Positions 1 to 9,381 of a stretch of DNA of 64,000 nt are shown in pieces. The stretch's first letter is position 1. Each line of letters begins with the position of its first letter. Source of the DNA: CAZEHS01 sp964511875 (lineage in GTDB: Bacteria; Bacillota; Clostridia; Peptostreptococcales; Acidaminobacteraceae); the NCBI GenBank assembly GCA_964511875.1, contig CAZEHS010000005.1, forward strand, positions 1 through 64,000, given 5' to 3'. The notes under the pieces are model-generated. The model saw only the letters and a list, made by a program, of their open reading frames with translations, was not told where the DNA came from and did not search any database. The position numbers and the translations under genes were made by a program.

Positions 1-2233
1 GGGCCGATCTGGCCTCCTCGGGAATTTCGCACTATTCTTCAATACCATTGAGCAGATACTAGGAGCCCAGGTTTGATGTCATGATGATGACTGTATTCTT
101 GAAATCGACAGTTCGCCCCTGTGAATCTGTGACACGTCCATCATCCAGTATTTGCAGGAGTACATTGAATACATCCGGGTGGGCTTTTTCCACTTCGTCA
201 AATAGAATAACTGCGTATTGCTTGCGGCGCACTGCTTCAGTCAATTGTCCGCCCTCCTCATATCCTACATACCCAGGGGGGGCGCCTATAAGTCTGGCCA
301 CATTATGCCGCTCCATATATTCACTCATATCAATACGTATCATATTCTGTTCGGAATCGAAGAGCTGTTCAGCCAGAGCTTTGGCCAGCTCTGTTTTCCC
401 GACACCCGTCGGCCCCATGAACAGGAATGAACCAATGGGCTTCTTAGGATCCTTGATGCCTGCCCGGGATCTGAGAATCGCATCAGCCACTTTTTCCACG
501 GCTTCATCCTGCCCGATAATCCGTTGGTGGAGCATCATATCCAGATGCAGGAGTTTTTCTCTCTCCCCTTCCACCAGACGTTCAAGTGGTATGCCTGTCC
601 ATCTTGACACGATGCCGGCGATTTCATCTGCCGTCACTACTTCACGTACAAGCCTGTCCTCCTTCACATCAGACCCTAAATCACTGAGACGGTCCAATTC
701 TTTCCTGAGTTCAGGCAGTTTCCCATATTTGAGTTCCGCCGCCCTATTAAGATCGTATTCACGTTCAGCCTTCTCAACTGCAGTGTTTACCCCGTCAATT
801 TCTGCTTTTAAGGCACTTACCCGATCCACAGCGGATTTCTCATTCTGCCATTGGCCGCTTTTTTGATCAAATGCGGCTTTCAGTTCCGAGAGCTCCTTTC
901 TCAGAGATTCACTCCTGGCGATGGATTGGGCATCATTCTCCTTTTTCAGTGCAGCCAGTTCGATCTCAATGGTCATCATTTTACGGGAAATCTCATCCAG
1001 CTCCAGCGGCATGGACTCCATTTCCGTCCTGATTAGTGCACAAGCCTCATCAACAAGATCTATAGCCTTATCCGGCAGGAAACGGTCTGATATATAGCGG
1101 TCCGAAAGTACTGCAGCCTGGATAAGGGCATGATCGCTGATACGCACCCCATGGAACAGCTCATACCTTTCTTTCAAACCGCGAAGGATTGTAATGGTGC
1201 TTTCAACAGTAGGCTCAAGAACCATCACCGGTTGGAATCGTCTTTCAAGTGCCGAGTCCTTTTCAATGTGCTTTTTGTACTCTGCCAGTGTTGTTGCACC
1301 GATACAGTTCAGCTCTCCTCGTGCAAGAAGAGGCTTGAGCATGTTTCCCGCATCCATTGCACCTTCCGTCTTTCCAGCACCGACAATCGTATGGAGTTCA
1401 TCTATGAAGAGGATTATCTGCCCGTCACTCTTTTTGATCTCATCCAATACGGCCTTCAGCCGCTCCTCAAATTCCCCTCTGAATTTAGCCCCGGCAATCA
1501 GAGCCCCCATATCAAGTGAGAAAATGGTCTTTCTTTTAAGACTTTCCGGCACATCACCTTTAACGATACGATGAGCAAGACCTTCAGCAATAGCAGTTTT
1601 ACCCACGCCTGGCTCTCCAATCAGTACCGGATTATTTTTGGTTTTTCGGGACAGGATCCTTATGGTCCGGCGAATCTCTTCATCTCTACCGATTACAGGA
1701 TCCAGTTTATTGGATCGTGCCATTTCAACTAGATCCGACCCATATTTCTCGAGCACATTATAAACCTGTTCCGGATCATCGCTGGTAACACGCTGATTGC
1801 CCCGTATGCTCTTGAGGACCTTCATCACACTGTCTTCTGTGATTCCATGCCTTCTGAACAGGTCCTTCAATGCCCTGCAGTCCGAGTTTATCAGCGCCAA
1901 CAGGAGATGTTCAACACTGATGAACTCATCCTTCAATCGTTCCGCATGCTTCTCGGCGGTATAGATGACCCGCTGCCCGTCTGAAGACAGATAACGTTCG
2001 GTCTGTCCGGAAACCTTGGGTTTACTGCTTAGAACAGTTTCCAATTCTCCAGCGAATACGCCTGGTTCTACCCCCAGCTTGATCAGTATCTCCCGAATGA
2101 GCCCCGTTTTCTGATCAACCAGCCCCATCAGCAGATGCTCCGGATCGATGGTGGCATTCCCATAATCAGCAGCGATCATCTGTGCATGGTTCAGTGCATT
2201 GATCGTGCCTTTAGTCATCTTATTCTGATCCAC
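1..2233 (-). pseudogene. clpB: clpB disaggregase, interrupted by two in-frame TAG stops
   Basis: ClpB is the Hsp100 AAA+ chaperone that rescues aggregated proteins with DnaK. The readable part is 724 residues: Clp N domain (about 1-145), NBD1 with Walker A GEPGVGKT (206-213) and ILFIDELHT, the coiled-coil middle domain, and NBD2 with Walker A GPTGVGKT (607-614) and VILFDEVEKAH. It stops at TSNLGS, where the family continues for roughly 135 residues. The codon after GS, normally Gln, is TAG (59-61). The same frame then gives YLLNGIEE, a second TAG (32-34), and CEIPEEARSA to the window edge, so the family sequence continues beyond the stops. The D2 small domain with sensor 2 would be missing. 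The start is GTG at 2231-2233, six bases after GAGGTGA. It is a pseudogene, a truncated product or a sequence error; the sequence alone cannot decide. Confidence 0.85.
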
Positions 2234-2253
2234 AAGCTCACCTCATTTCTTTT

Positions 2254-2280
2254 TTAGCACTCTGTATTAACGAGTGCTAG
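2254..2280 (-). promoter_or_regulatory. CIRCE operator (HrcA site)
   Basis: TTAGCACTC, nine bases, then GAGTGCTAG: the 9-9-9 CIRCE inverted repeat with one mismatch at the outermost base. It lies between the predicted promoter and the GTG start of clpB, where bound HrcA would block transcription. CIRCE on clpB fits Firmicutes heat-shock control. Confidence 0.93.
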
Positions 2281-2291
2281 CTCATACTTTA

Positions 2292-2319
2292 ATTTTACTC
2301 CTTAATGAGCAACATGCAA
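2292..2319 (-). promoter_or_regulatory. sigma-A-type promoter of clpB
   Basis: On the minus strand, -35 TTGCAT (2314-2319), a 16-base spacer and -10 TAAAAT (2292-2297). The predicted transcription start falls just before the CIRCE element. Confidence 0.6.
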
Positions 2320-2405
2320 TATCCAGTCGAAAAGTTCAAAAAAAGTTCATAATTATCCGTCTTCAAAAATAAAATGAACACTCCTCAACACCGATTTCCA
2401 AAGTG

Positions 2406-3491
2406 TTAAAAAGTGTCCAATATAAAACATCCTCTTTCAAGTGAAAGATCAAGATCATAATAGAGTCTTCTCAGATCCCGATTCTCAGGAGTGAATACCC
2501 TGACGAATGGACTTTCGGGATACAGTCTGTTCTGTTCCAGGACAATTCCTCTCTGCCCTGAATTGAGGATAACTCCGGTTCCAGTAGGATAGATATTAAG
2601 ATGCCTGGCAAAAATAACCATTATTTCTGTGTCGAAATGAATATCCCCAAGATGGGTGATCTCCCTATAAACCTTATCATGAGCTGTTTTTCGCTGATAA
2701 ATCCGGTCATTCGACATGGCGTCATATACATCTGCCACAGCAACGATTCTTGAGAACAAAGGGATTTTACTGCTTCTCAATCCTTTACCATAACCACTTC
2801 CATCAAATTTCTCATGATGATAAAGTGCAATTTGAGCGGCCTCTTCAGAAATATCAGTCTGCCGCAGCATTTCGTAACCATAGTATGTATGTTTTTTGAC
2901 CTCTGCGTATTCATCACGGGTCAGTTCCGAAGGTTTTTTGATGATATCCTCAGGAACCATTGTTTTTCCAATATCATGAAGCATCGCACCGACGCCAAGC
3001 TGCTTAAGCGAATGATTATCAAGGTTCATGTCTATACCGATCATCAGTGACAGGACTCCGACATTCACCGAATGCTGATAAGTATAATCGTCGATGGATC
3101 GCATCTGGGACAATGCAAGAACAAAATCCTTCTTCTCAAATAGCTCTGAAATCATATCTTCAACAAGCTGGCTGATTCTATGTATGTTTTTGTTGCTCAC
3201 AGCTTTTAATCTGCTGATGGTCTTTTTCATCTGCAGATTCGCATGTATCCGTGTCTTATCATGAATCACATCACGGATATTCAGTGAGGATTGTATCGCC
3301 GACACTGTTCCAGGCGTCAATTCACCATTTTTAGTTAAAAAGATCTCCTGTACGCCATATTCGCGAAAACGGTCGTATAGGGGCTCCCTATACGTGCTGC
3401 CCTTCTTCACGAGCAGTTTTCCATCTATGGCATAGACATCTTTTGCAATGATTGATCCGATTTTAGCCCTGTCTAAAGTTGTCTTTTCCAT
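2406..3491 (-). CDS. HD-GYP domain protein, probable c-di-GMP phosphodiesterase
   Basis: 361 residues. The C-terminal HD-GYP domain has HD in MLHDIGK (172-173) and the GYP-side motif HHEKFDGSGYGKG (about 225-237); it should hydrolyse the second messenger c-di-GMP using a di-metal centre. The first 130 residues have no motif I can name and may be a sensing or dimerisation part; no membrane segment is visible. The start is ATG at 3489-3491 behind AGGTGG; the frame stays open upstream without a better ribosome site. It stands alone between clpB and the rrf2 group. Other c-di-GMP parts of the window are the EAL/GGDEF protein at 15399 and the riboswitch at 39548. Confidence 0.88.
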   Translation of the reverse strand: MEKTTLDRAKIGSIIAKDVYAIDGKLLVKKGSTYREPLYDRFREYGVQEIFLTKNGELTPGTVSAIQSSLNIRDVIHDKTRIHANLQMKKTISRLKAVSNKNIHRISQLVEDMISELFEKKDFVLALSQMRSIDDYTYQHSVNVGVLSLMIGIDMNLDNHSLKQLGVGAMLHDIGKTMVPEDIIKKPSELTRDEYAEVKKHTYYGYEMLRQTDISEEAAQIALYHHEKFDGSGYGKGLRSSKIPLFSRIVAVADVYDAMSNDRIYQRKTAHDKVYREITHLGDIHFDTEIMVIFARHLNIYPTGTGVILNSGQRGIVLEQNRLYPESPFVRVFTPENRDLRRLYYDLDLSLERGCFILDTF

Positions 3492-3989
3492 ACACCACCT
3501 GATGATTAGCTGGGACATTTTTGTGGAGTAGTTAGCATCCTGACTCGCTCTTACATTTTCGGCTGTTTTACTCTGCCAATTCACAGCATTTCCAGCATCT
3601 TAAGAAGATAATCAGTTTTTTCAGTCTTTTTGCCATATAGAGAGGCATAAGTCCCCAAATACTTCGTCTGCCTATAGCTTAGCACTACTTGACCTTTTCA
3701 TCAAGAGATGTTATGGCGTCTTGTTACCATTTGTTAAAGACCTGCCAGATTCCATAGGAGAGTCTGACAGGTCTTTTAGGGATTTAAGGAGCATATCAGA
3801 TACGACTATGTTTCTGTACTGTTACCGTTTGTTGCATTATTGGCCGCCTCGTATCCGATGGAACCGTTCACTTCAGTTGCCTGCGGTCAGCTGGGTTTCC
3901 TCCCAGTTATGGAATAACATAGATTCAGGATGCCGACTGCAGACATTATCATCAAATTTCAGACAGGGTACAAGTAAAAATATTTTAAT
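3492..3989. other. intergenic stretch, no gene seen apart from a terminator
   Basis: About 500 bases between the HD-GYP start and the rrf2 stop. The only structure I can support is the hairpin at 3736-3776. A 90-codon open frame on the plus strand (3721-3993) runs through that hairpin, has no ribosome site and looks non-coding. Confidence 0.5.
3736..3776. terminator. hairpin terminator downstream of rrf2
   Basis: Arms AAAGACCTGCCAGA (3736-3749) and TCTGACAGGTCTTT (3763-3776) pair with one mismatch. There are A and T tracts on both sides, so it could work in either direction. Confidence 0.75.
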
Positions 3990-4439
3990 CTAAATGTAAT
4001 ACATCAGATGATCCTTTGAATCCATTTTCATGGATTCCTCAGCCAGATCCTCCAATGTCACCGAATCGATGATATCACTGATGCTGTCATCAATCCTGGT
4101 CCATAGGGTAGTGCGGATACAGCGCTCCAGATTATTGAGCTGCTCGCTATCCTCTTTGGACAGACTGTTCACGATGGATATATTGCCTTCCAGTGCACGA
4201 AGTACGGATCCTACAGTGATCCTGGATGGGGCATCAGCTAATGAATAGCCCCCGCCAGCGCCTTTCACACTCTTAACGAGTCCTGCTTTTCGCAGTGTTG
4301 AAAACACCTGTTCCAGATACAGGACAGACAAGCCCTGACGTTCCGCAATGCTATAAAGAGCCACATGTTCACCGCTTGAAGTCAGTGCAAGATCCACCAT
4401 GCATCTGAGGCCGTATCTGCCTTTTGTTGATAATTTCAT
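3990..4439 (-). CDS. Rrf2-family regulator, CymR-like
   Basis: 149 residues beginning MKLSTKGRYGLRCMVDLA, the Rrf2 winged-helix N-terminus, with KSVKGAGGGYSLA as the wing. Only one cysteine (LERC) lies in the region where IscR carries three cluster ligands, so an Fe-S form is unlikely. That pattern and the neighbouring cysK suggest CymR, the Firmicutes repressor of cysteine metabolism that works in complex with CysK. The gene has its own promoter (4492-4520) and a dyad downstream of it (4466-4480), which suggests autoregulation. Assigning it to CymR rather than another Rrf2 subgroup is inference from context. Confidence 0.85.
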   Translation of the reverse strand: MKLSTKGRYGLRCMVDLALTSSGEHVALYSIAERQGLSVLYLEQVFSTLRKAGLVKSVKGAGGGYSLADAPSRITVGSVLRALEGNISIVNSLSKEDSEQLNNLERCIRTTLWTRIDDSISDIIDSVTLEDLAEESMKMDSKDHLMYYI

Positions 4440-4465
4440 TCTGCACCTCGAAACGAATGTTAAAT

Positions 4466-4480
4466 GATAGTATTCCTATC
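4466..4480. promoter_or_regulatory. candidate Rrf2/CymR operator
   Basis: On the minus strand, GATAG-GAATA-CTATC, a perfect five-base dyad just downstream of the predicted -10 of rrf2. Its position fits an autorepressor site. No exact copy is visible before cysK. Confidence 0.4.
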
Positions 4481-4491
4481 TGTCACATTAA

Positions 4492-4520
4492 AGTTTATAG
4501 GTTTCGGGTTGAATTGTCAA
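4492..4520 (-). promoter_or_regulatory. sigma-A-type promoter of rrf2
   Basis: -35 TTGACA (4515-4520), 17-base spacer, -10 TAAACT (4492-4497) on the minus strand. Confidence 0.55.
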
Positions 4521-4539
4521 ATGATGTATCAACTGATGA

Positions 4540-5358
4540 TCATTTGATTTCGTCCTGATTCCAGGCAAGCTTGGTCTTGCATTTAACTGTATATTCCACC
4601 AGCTCAGTGATTGTGGGATGCTCGCCGCACAGGGGGCATTCCTTGCGCTTCGGCCACTCCACACGCCTGAAATCAGTATCCAGAGCATCGAAGATAAGGA
4701 TTCTTCCTGAAACCGTCTCACCCAGCCCAAGCACTACCTTCACCGCCTCCAGGGCCTGAAGCGAGCCCATTACCCCCGTCACCATCCCCAGAATCCCAGA
4801 ATCCGTACAGGTTGTTATGACACCGTCAGCCGGTGGCATCGGGTAAAGACAGCGGTAACAAGGGGTTTTATCGGGGATTATGGTCATGAGTATACCGTCA
4901 TAGGTGATGGCAGCACCTTCAATGATGGGGATTTTCAGGAAATAGCAGCAGTCACTGAGCAGGTATCGTACCGGAAAGTTATCGGTAGCATCAATCACCA
5001 CATCATAATCCCGAACAAGATCCTCAACGTTATCAATATCGATACGCAGGTTGTGCTTGATTATATTCAGATCCGGATTCATCCTCAACAGCTTTTCTGT
5101 TGCAGAGTCGACCTTCTTCCGTCCTTCATCCTCAGTGTAATGTAGAGTCTGACGGTTGAGGTTCGAAAGAGCTACGGTGTCGAAATCCGCAATTCCGATA
5201 GTACCAACCCCTGCTGCCGCCAGATAGGTCAGCGCAGGAGAACCCAGGCCTCCAGTGCCGGCAACCAGAATTTTCGCTTCTTTCAGTTTTTTCTGTCCTT
5301 CAAAGCCAATGCCGTCAAGAATTATTTGTCTGGAAAATCTGAGCATGTCATTATCCAT
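4540..5358 (-). CDS. ThiF/MoeB/HesA-family adenylyltransferase
   Basis: 272 residues from ATG 5356-5358, eight bases after AAAGGA. This is an E1-like enzyme that adenylates the C-terminal glycine of a sulfur-carrier protein. Seen are the nucleotide-binding GTGGLGSPALTYLAAAGVG (about 34-52), the NLNRQ segment, DATDNFPVRYLL, and the structural zinc site CYRC ... CPLC. No rhodanese domain follows, unlike long MoeB/MOCS3 forms. It lies between cysK and rrf2, about 100 bases from each. A ThiS/MoaD-type carrier used in cysteine or thio-cofactor synthesis would fit, but no carrier gene is present here. ThiF and MoeB cannot be told apart by eye. Confidence 0.87.
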   Translation of the reverse strand: MDNDMLRFSRQIILDGIGFEGQKKLKEAKILVAGTGGLGSPALTYLAAAGVGTIGIADFDTVALSNLNRQTLHYTEDEGRKKVDSATEKLLRMNPDLNIIKHNLRIDIDNVEDLVRDYDVVIDATDNFPVRYLLSDCCYFLKIPIIEGAAITYDGILMTIIPDKTPCYRCLYPMPPADGVITTCTDSGILGMVTGVMGSLQALEAVKVVLGLGETVSGRILIFDALDTDFRRVEWPKRKECPLCGEHPTITELVEYTVKCKTKLAWNQDEIK

Positions 5359-5454
5359 ATCCGTGTCCTTTCTGACTGTTGATATCATTCAGCAATATTC
5401 GCATAGAATCATTGTGATTGATATCGTTCCAGATTACAACACATTTGAAGATTC

Positions 5455-6390
5455 CTATGCCTCCTGGAAAAGTGGAGTGGAAAGATAACGCTCGCCGGTA
5501 TCCGGGAGGATCACAACGATTGTTTTTCCCTTATTTTCAGCACGTCTGGCCAGTTGAGCCGCTGCAAAGACTGCAGCGCCGGAGGATATTCCTACCAGGA
5601 GGCCTTCCATCTTAGACAGCTTCCGTGCCGCATCGAAGGCTTCATCGTTCTTTACTTGGATGATTTCATCGACGATTCCCTCATTCAGTACTTTTGGAAC
5701 AAAACCGGCACCTATCCCCTGAATCTTATGGGGGCCCGGACTGCCACCTGAAAGAACTGGAGAATCCGAAGGTTCTACGGCAACCACTCTGATTCCGGGC
5801 TTTTTAGCCTTGAGTGTTTCTCCAACGCCTGTGATGGTGCCGCCTGTTCCTACACCGGCGACAATGATATCCACCTGACCGTCTGTATCCTTCCAGATTT
5901 CTTCTGCAGTTGTTTTCCGATGAATCTCCGGATTGGCAGGATTGTTGAACTGCTGAGGCAGGTAAGAACCAGGCTGGCCGGCAGCCAGTTCTTCAGCAGC
6001 CTTGATGGCTCCCTTCATGCCTTCAGAGCCCGGAGTCAGGATCAGTTCAGCACCCAGAGCCTTTAAAAGGTTGCGGCGCTCGATGCTCATGGTATCCGGC
6101 ATGGTCAGTATCAGCCTGTACCCCTTTGCGGCGGCTACGAATGCCAGGGCAATCCCCGTGTTTCCACTTGTAGGTTCAATAATCACACCACCCGGCCTTA
6201 GAAGACCTTTCTCTTCTGCATCCGCAACCATGGCATGGCCGATCCGGTCCTTCACGCTTCCGCCTGGGTTGAAATATTCCAGTTTTGCGATGATGCCGGT
6301 TTCCAGACCTTCATTTCGACTGTAATTCTCTAACTCCAAAAGCGGGGTGTTCCCTATCAGATCTGTCAGACTTTTCGCGATTTTAGCCAT
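5455..6390 (-). CDS. cysK: cysteine synthase (O-acetylserine sulfhydrylase)
   Basis: 311 residues. PLP enzyme making L-cysteine from O-acetylserine and sulfide. Seen are IGNTPLLEL, the PLP lysine in NPGGSVKDR, the phosphate and carboxylate loops PTSGNTGIALAF and GVGTGGTITGVG, and the C-terminal GERYLSTPLF. ATG 6388-6390 follows GGAGG by seven bases; the more upstream ATG overlaps that ribosome site. It ends in TAG, which shows TAG is a normal stop in this genome. It is the first gene of a cysK - thiF-like - rrf2 run behind a strong promoter (6445-6473). CysK is also the partner of CymR in Bacillus. Confidence 0.96.
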   Translation of the reverse strand: MAKIAKSLTDLIGNTPLLELENYSRNEGLETGIIAKLEYFNPGGSVKDRIGHAMVADAEEKGLLRPGGVIIEPTSGNTGIALAFVAAAKGYRLILTMPDTMSIERRNLLKALGAELILTPGSEGMKGAIKAAEELAAGQPGSYLPQQFNNPANPEIHRKTTAEEIWKDTDGQVDIIVAGVGTGGTITGVGETLKAKKPGIRVVAVEPSDSPVLSGGSPGPHKIQGIGAGFVPKVLNEGIVDEIIQVKNDEAFDAARKLSKMEGLLVGISSGAAVFAAAQLARRAENKGKTIVVILPDTGERYLSTPLFQEA

Positions 6391-6444
6391 GGGTGGTTCC
6401 TCCATTTGGTATGCATATTATTACTGTATGATTAATATGTTTTT

Positions 6445-6473
6445 ATAATATGTTTTATTTTCATATCTGTCAA
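6445..6473 (-). promoter_or_regulatory. strong sigma-A promoter of cysK
   Basis: Consensus -35 TTGACA (6468-6473), 17-base spacer, -10 TATTAT (6445-6450), with very AT-rich flanks. Downstream, CATATTA and TAATATG form a gapped dyad that could be a regulator site; that part is weak. Confidence 0.75.
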
Positions 6474-6561
6474 GTATGTTTTGTCTCTTAAGAGCATGTT
6501 CCAATCCTCAATTTGATTCTGATAGTGCGAATATTCTCGAAGCTTCAACTTATACCAATTT

Positions 6562-6597
6562 AAAAAGGACTTCAGCGCAATGCCTGAAGTCCTTTTT
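6562..6597. terminator. hairpin terminator after ddl
   Basis: Perfect 14-base arms AAAAAGGACTTCAG (6562-6575) and CTGAAGTCCTTTTT (6584-6597). It is about 45 bases past the ddl stop and works in either direction. Confidence 0.88.
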
Positions 6598-6640
6598 GAT
6601 GTCTATGGAGTCGTTTAATGGGGTATTTCATCCGATTCAC

Positions 6641-7843
6641 TCAGGATTTTGAGCCCTTTGCGCCCTTGGCTCCCTGAGTACTTGCCTTCTGAAGAAGTTC
6701 TGTGTCATATGAATAAAAATTATTGTTCTGATCAAGATGGTTTCTCAGGGCAATTTCAATCAGGCGGTCCAAAAGAGCGGCGAAGCTCATCCCATCATGC
6801 TCCCAAAGATAGAATGCAAAGGAACCTGGGATGGTGTTGATTTCATTGACGTAAACAGCCAGCGAATTCTTGTCCATCAGGAAATCAACACGGGATACAC
6901 CGGAACAATCCAGCACTTGGAATGCTTTCATAGCCAAGGCTTTAATTTCATCGGATTTTTCTTCTGAAATGGGAGCGGGAATGTTCCGACTGGCGGATTT
7001 CATTCCTTTGCTGCCGCTTCGCATGTACTTGTCATCGAAGCTCAGGAAGGTTTCCCATGATACAGGCTGTTCACAGACCGAGGCCTGAACCTCGTGATCC
7101 GTGCCCAATACCGCGCAGTTTATTTCGATAAGATTCTCAATACTTTCCTCGACAATGATCTTCCTATCGTACATCCCAGCGATTTCAATAGCCGATATCA
7201 GCTGCTCGCGGTCATTGGCCCGACTGATGCCGATGCTGGACCCAAGATTGGCAGGCTTCACATAAAGCGGGAATTTAAGTTTCCCTTCGATGCGGGCAAT
7301 TACAGCAGTTCTGTCAGATTCATATTCTTTTCTCAGAAACCAGGTATAAGCAACCGTGGGAATACCATTTGCTTTGAAGATATCCTTCATGACAATCTTG
7401 TCCATTCCAACTGCTGAAGCCATGACGCCGCATCCTGCATAAGGAATGTTAGCAAGCTTCAGCAGACCCTGAAGGGCACCGTCCTCTCCATTCGTTCCAT
7501 GAAGGGCCGGTATGACCACATCCAGTTTCAAAGGCTCAGCCGCTTTCTTGAAGAACCCTGTCGGCTGATCATGGAAGTGAAGCTGTGCCAGGCCGGGAAT
7601 CGGAGGCAGATATACCTTCTTCACCTTGGACAGAAGCTTGCCAATGTCCTTATATCGTTTGATATCCAGCAATTCCTTACCGGTATACCAGTCCCCATCC
7701 TTGCTGATAAAAACGGGAGTCACATCATACTTGGAGCGATCGATGTTCTCAATGACCTGCAGACCTGTAATGACCGAAACCTCATGTTCCACGGACCGGC
7801 CTCCGAACATTACACCTATATTCATCTTTTTTGTTTTACTCAT
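6641..7843 (-). CDS. ddl: D-alanine--D-alanine ligase
   Basis: 400 residues. ATP-grasp ligase making the D-Ala-D-Ala dipeptide of peptidoglycan. Seen are NIGVMFGGRSVEHEVSVITG at the N-terminus, PALHGTNGEDGALQG, the ATP-grasp core YVKPANLGSSIGIS, and the metal/substrate end YVNEINTIPGSFAFYLWE. At about 400 residues it is longer than E. coli Ddl (306), with an insert after the first domain and a low-complexity tail (QGAKGAKGSKS). ATG 7841-7843 lies six bases after GGAGG. It is the last gene of a hydrolase - murF-like - ddl operon, 32 bases after the murF-like stop. A D-Ala-D-X variant cannot be excluded by eye. Confidence 0.93.
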   Translation of the reverse strand: MSKTKKMNIGVMFGGRSVEHEVSVITGLQVIENIDRSKYDVTPVFISKDGDWYTGKELLDIKRYKDIGKLLSKVKKVYLPPIPGLAQLHFHDQPTGFFKKAAEPLKLDVVIPALHGTNGEDGALQGLLKLANIPYAGCGVMASAVGMDKIVMKDIFKANGIPTVAYTWFLRKEYESDRTAVIARIEGKLKFPLYVKPANLGSSIGISRANDREQLISAIEIAGMYDRKIIVEESIENLIEINCAVLGTDHEVQASVCEQPVSWETFLSFDDKYMRSGSKGMKSASRNIPAPISEEKSDEIKALAMKAFQVLDCSGVSRVDFLMDKNSLAVYVNEINTIPGSFAFYLWEHDGMSFAALLDRLIEIALRNHLDQNNNFYSYDTELLQKASTQGAKGAKGSKS

Positions 7844-7875
7844 ATTCATCCTCCATTCAAGCAACTATCGATCAG

Positions 7876-9381
7876 CTATTCATCATAATTATCCGGCAGG
7901 TCGTTTTCAAAAAGCACGACATCACCGGTCTTTACAACTTGTCCTAGCTTCGCCGTCGCTTCATTAAGCGTTGCAACGACAAATATCCTGTCCTGAGGGA
8001 AATCTCCTTCCAGCAGCCCGTCAACAAGGGGCTGACTCCGTTTGAGTCCGATCAGGATAGCGTAATCGCAGCAGTCTGCCATGATCCTTCCTAGCTTACG
8101 GTTCTCCTCTGCTTCAACCGCTCCCAGCTCCACCATACCGGGAGTGATGACGATTTTCCTGCCTGTTCCCAGCTCGCGGATTGTCTCCATGGCTTCTTTG
8201 GCGCCTGCAGGATTGGAATTGAAGGCATCATCTATTACAATCACGCCGTTGGATGTTGGCATAAGCTCCAGCCTATGAGGCACCGGCTTGATTTTGGATA
8301 TGCCCATCTGTATCTGTTCCGCTGTTAGGCCCAGCTTCAGGGCTACGCATACCGAACCCAGAATGTTACTGACATTATGCTTTCCAAGGAGACCAGTCTG
8401 GCAATCAATGCTCAAACCATCCTTGGTTTTGACTGTGAAGCGAAGTCCTTTTTCCGTTGTGACGACATCAGTCGCTGTCGCTGCATAATCCTGAATATCC
8501 TCACTGACACTGTATACCAGCGTTTCAACCGGAGTAGCAGCTGCCAGTTCCTTACAGATCGGACTGTCTCCGTTGAATACTGCTGTGCCGTTCAGAGGCA
8601 ATGCTTCTATCAGCTCATTCTTTGTGCCCTTGATAGCATCGATGCTCTTGAACGTCTCCATATGCTGAGGCCCAACCGAGGTTAGAATTCCGATCGTCGG
8701 ATGGGTCAGTTCCGTCAGTTCACGGATATCCCCCACATTGCGGGCGCCCATTTCACAGACAAACACCTCATGCTCTTCCGTAAGCTGCTCCCGGATGACA
8801 CGTGTAATACCCATGGGTGTGTTGTAGCTTTCCGGGGTCATCAACGTGTTGAATTTCTCGGAAAGAATGGTCTTCAGAAAATACTTCGTGCTTGTTTTCC
8901 CATAACTGCCGGTAATTCCAATGACAATCAGCTTTTTCATGGAACTGATTTTTCTCTGAGCATCCCGGTAGTAGCCCTTTTGAATGGACATTTCCATGGG
9001 AAAAGCGATATATGTGGCCAGAAGCATATTCACAGGCATCAGATAACTGATGATGAACAGCATGAAAGCGAAATTCGTAAAGCTGTTTGTCATCAACGCG
9101 CTCAGTCCAAGCCAAAGTGCAAGCAGAACCCCATTGACGATCAATAGCCTGATGGCTCTGTGGGTGAACGCCAGAGGCTTCTTTGCAGCATCTGCCTTAC
9201 CATTCCTTACGCGCACAGGCTGTCGTTTCAAAAATGCAGTCCGCGCATTATGACGGATCCAGTTCAGATATTGGCTGGGTTTGTACCCTTCCAGCTGTGC
9301 CATATGCAAGTGTCTTCGGCTCTCCTGCCAGGCAGCGAGTATGAACACGGCCGTCGCCGCTATGTAAAGAGTCATTGCCAT
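7876..9381 (-). CDS. membrane-anchored MurF-like Mur ligase
   Basis: 501 residues from ATG 9379-9381. MurF joins D-Ala-D-Ala to UDP-MurNAc-tripeptide. The central ligase domain has the P-loop VIGITGSYGKTSTKYFLKTIL (about 154-174), the SYNTPMGITR segment and CEMGARNVGDI; the C-terminal domain has VIDDAFNSNPAGAKEAM and TPGMVELG. Oddly, the MurF substrate-binding domain 1 is not recognisable. The first 150 residues hold about three membrane segments (near 4-20, 79-98, 104-128) and lead straight into the P-loop, so the catalytic part should be tethered to the membrane. Its start shares one base with the stop of the upstream hydrolase (TGATG), so the two are translationally coupled, and ddl follows. 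A cell-wall precursor role is likely; the exact substrate is uncertain. Confidence 0.85.
   Translation of the reverse strand: MAMTLYIAATAVFILAAWQESRRHLHMAQLEGYKPSQYLNWIRHNARTAFLKRQPVRVRNGKADAAKKPLAFTHRAIRLLIVNGVLLALWLGLSALMTNSFTNFAFMLFIISYLMPVNMLLATYIAFPMEMSIQKGYYRDAQRKISSMKKLIVIGITGSYGKTSTKYFLKTILSEKFNTLMTPESYNTPMGITRVIREQLTEEHEVFVCEMGARNVGDIRELTELTHPTIGILTSVGPQHMETFKSIDAIKGTKNELIEALPLNGTAVFNGDSPICKELAAATPVETLVYSVSEDIQDYAATATDVVTTEKGLRFTVKTKDGLSIDCQTGLLGKHNVSNILGSVCVALKLGLTAEQIQMGISKIKPVPHRLELMPTSNGVIVIDDAFNSNPAGAKEAMETIRELGTGRKIVITPGMVELGAVEAEENRKLGRIMADCCDYAILIGLKRSQPLVDGLLEGDFPQDRIFVVATLNEATAKLGQVVKTGDVVLFENDLPDNYDE

Noticed and set aside
32..61. TAG read as an amino acid (reassigned codon or suppression) in clpB
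   Set aside because: TAG ends cysK, mutY, htpG, the LeuC-like gene, the LysR at 48723 and the GerMN protein at family-typical lengths, so it is an ordinary stop here.
81..866. 261-codon open frame on the plus strand inside clpB
   Set aside because: Antisense to well-conserved ClpB codons, with Ser/Arg-rich composition typical of a shadow frame and no ribosome site.
3721..3993. 90-codon plus-strand frame in the rrf2/HD-GYP gap
   Set aside because: Runs through a terminator hairpin, starts without a ribosome site and has low-complexity, Trp/Ser-rich content.
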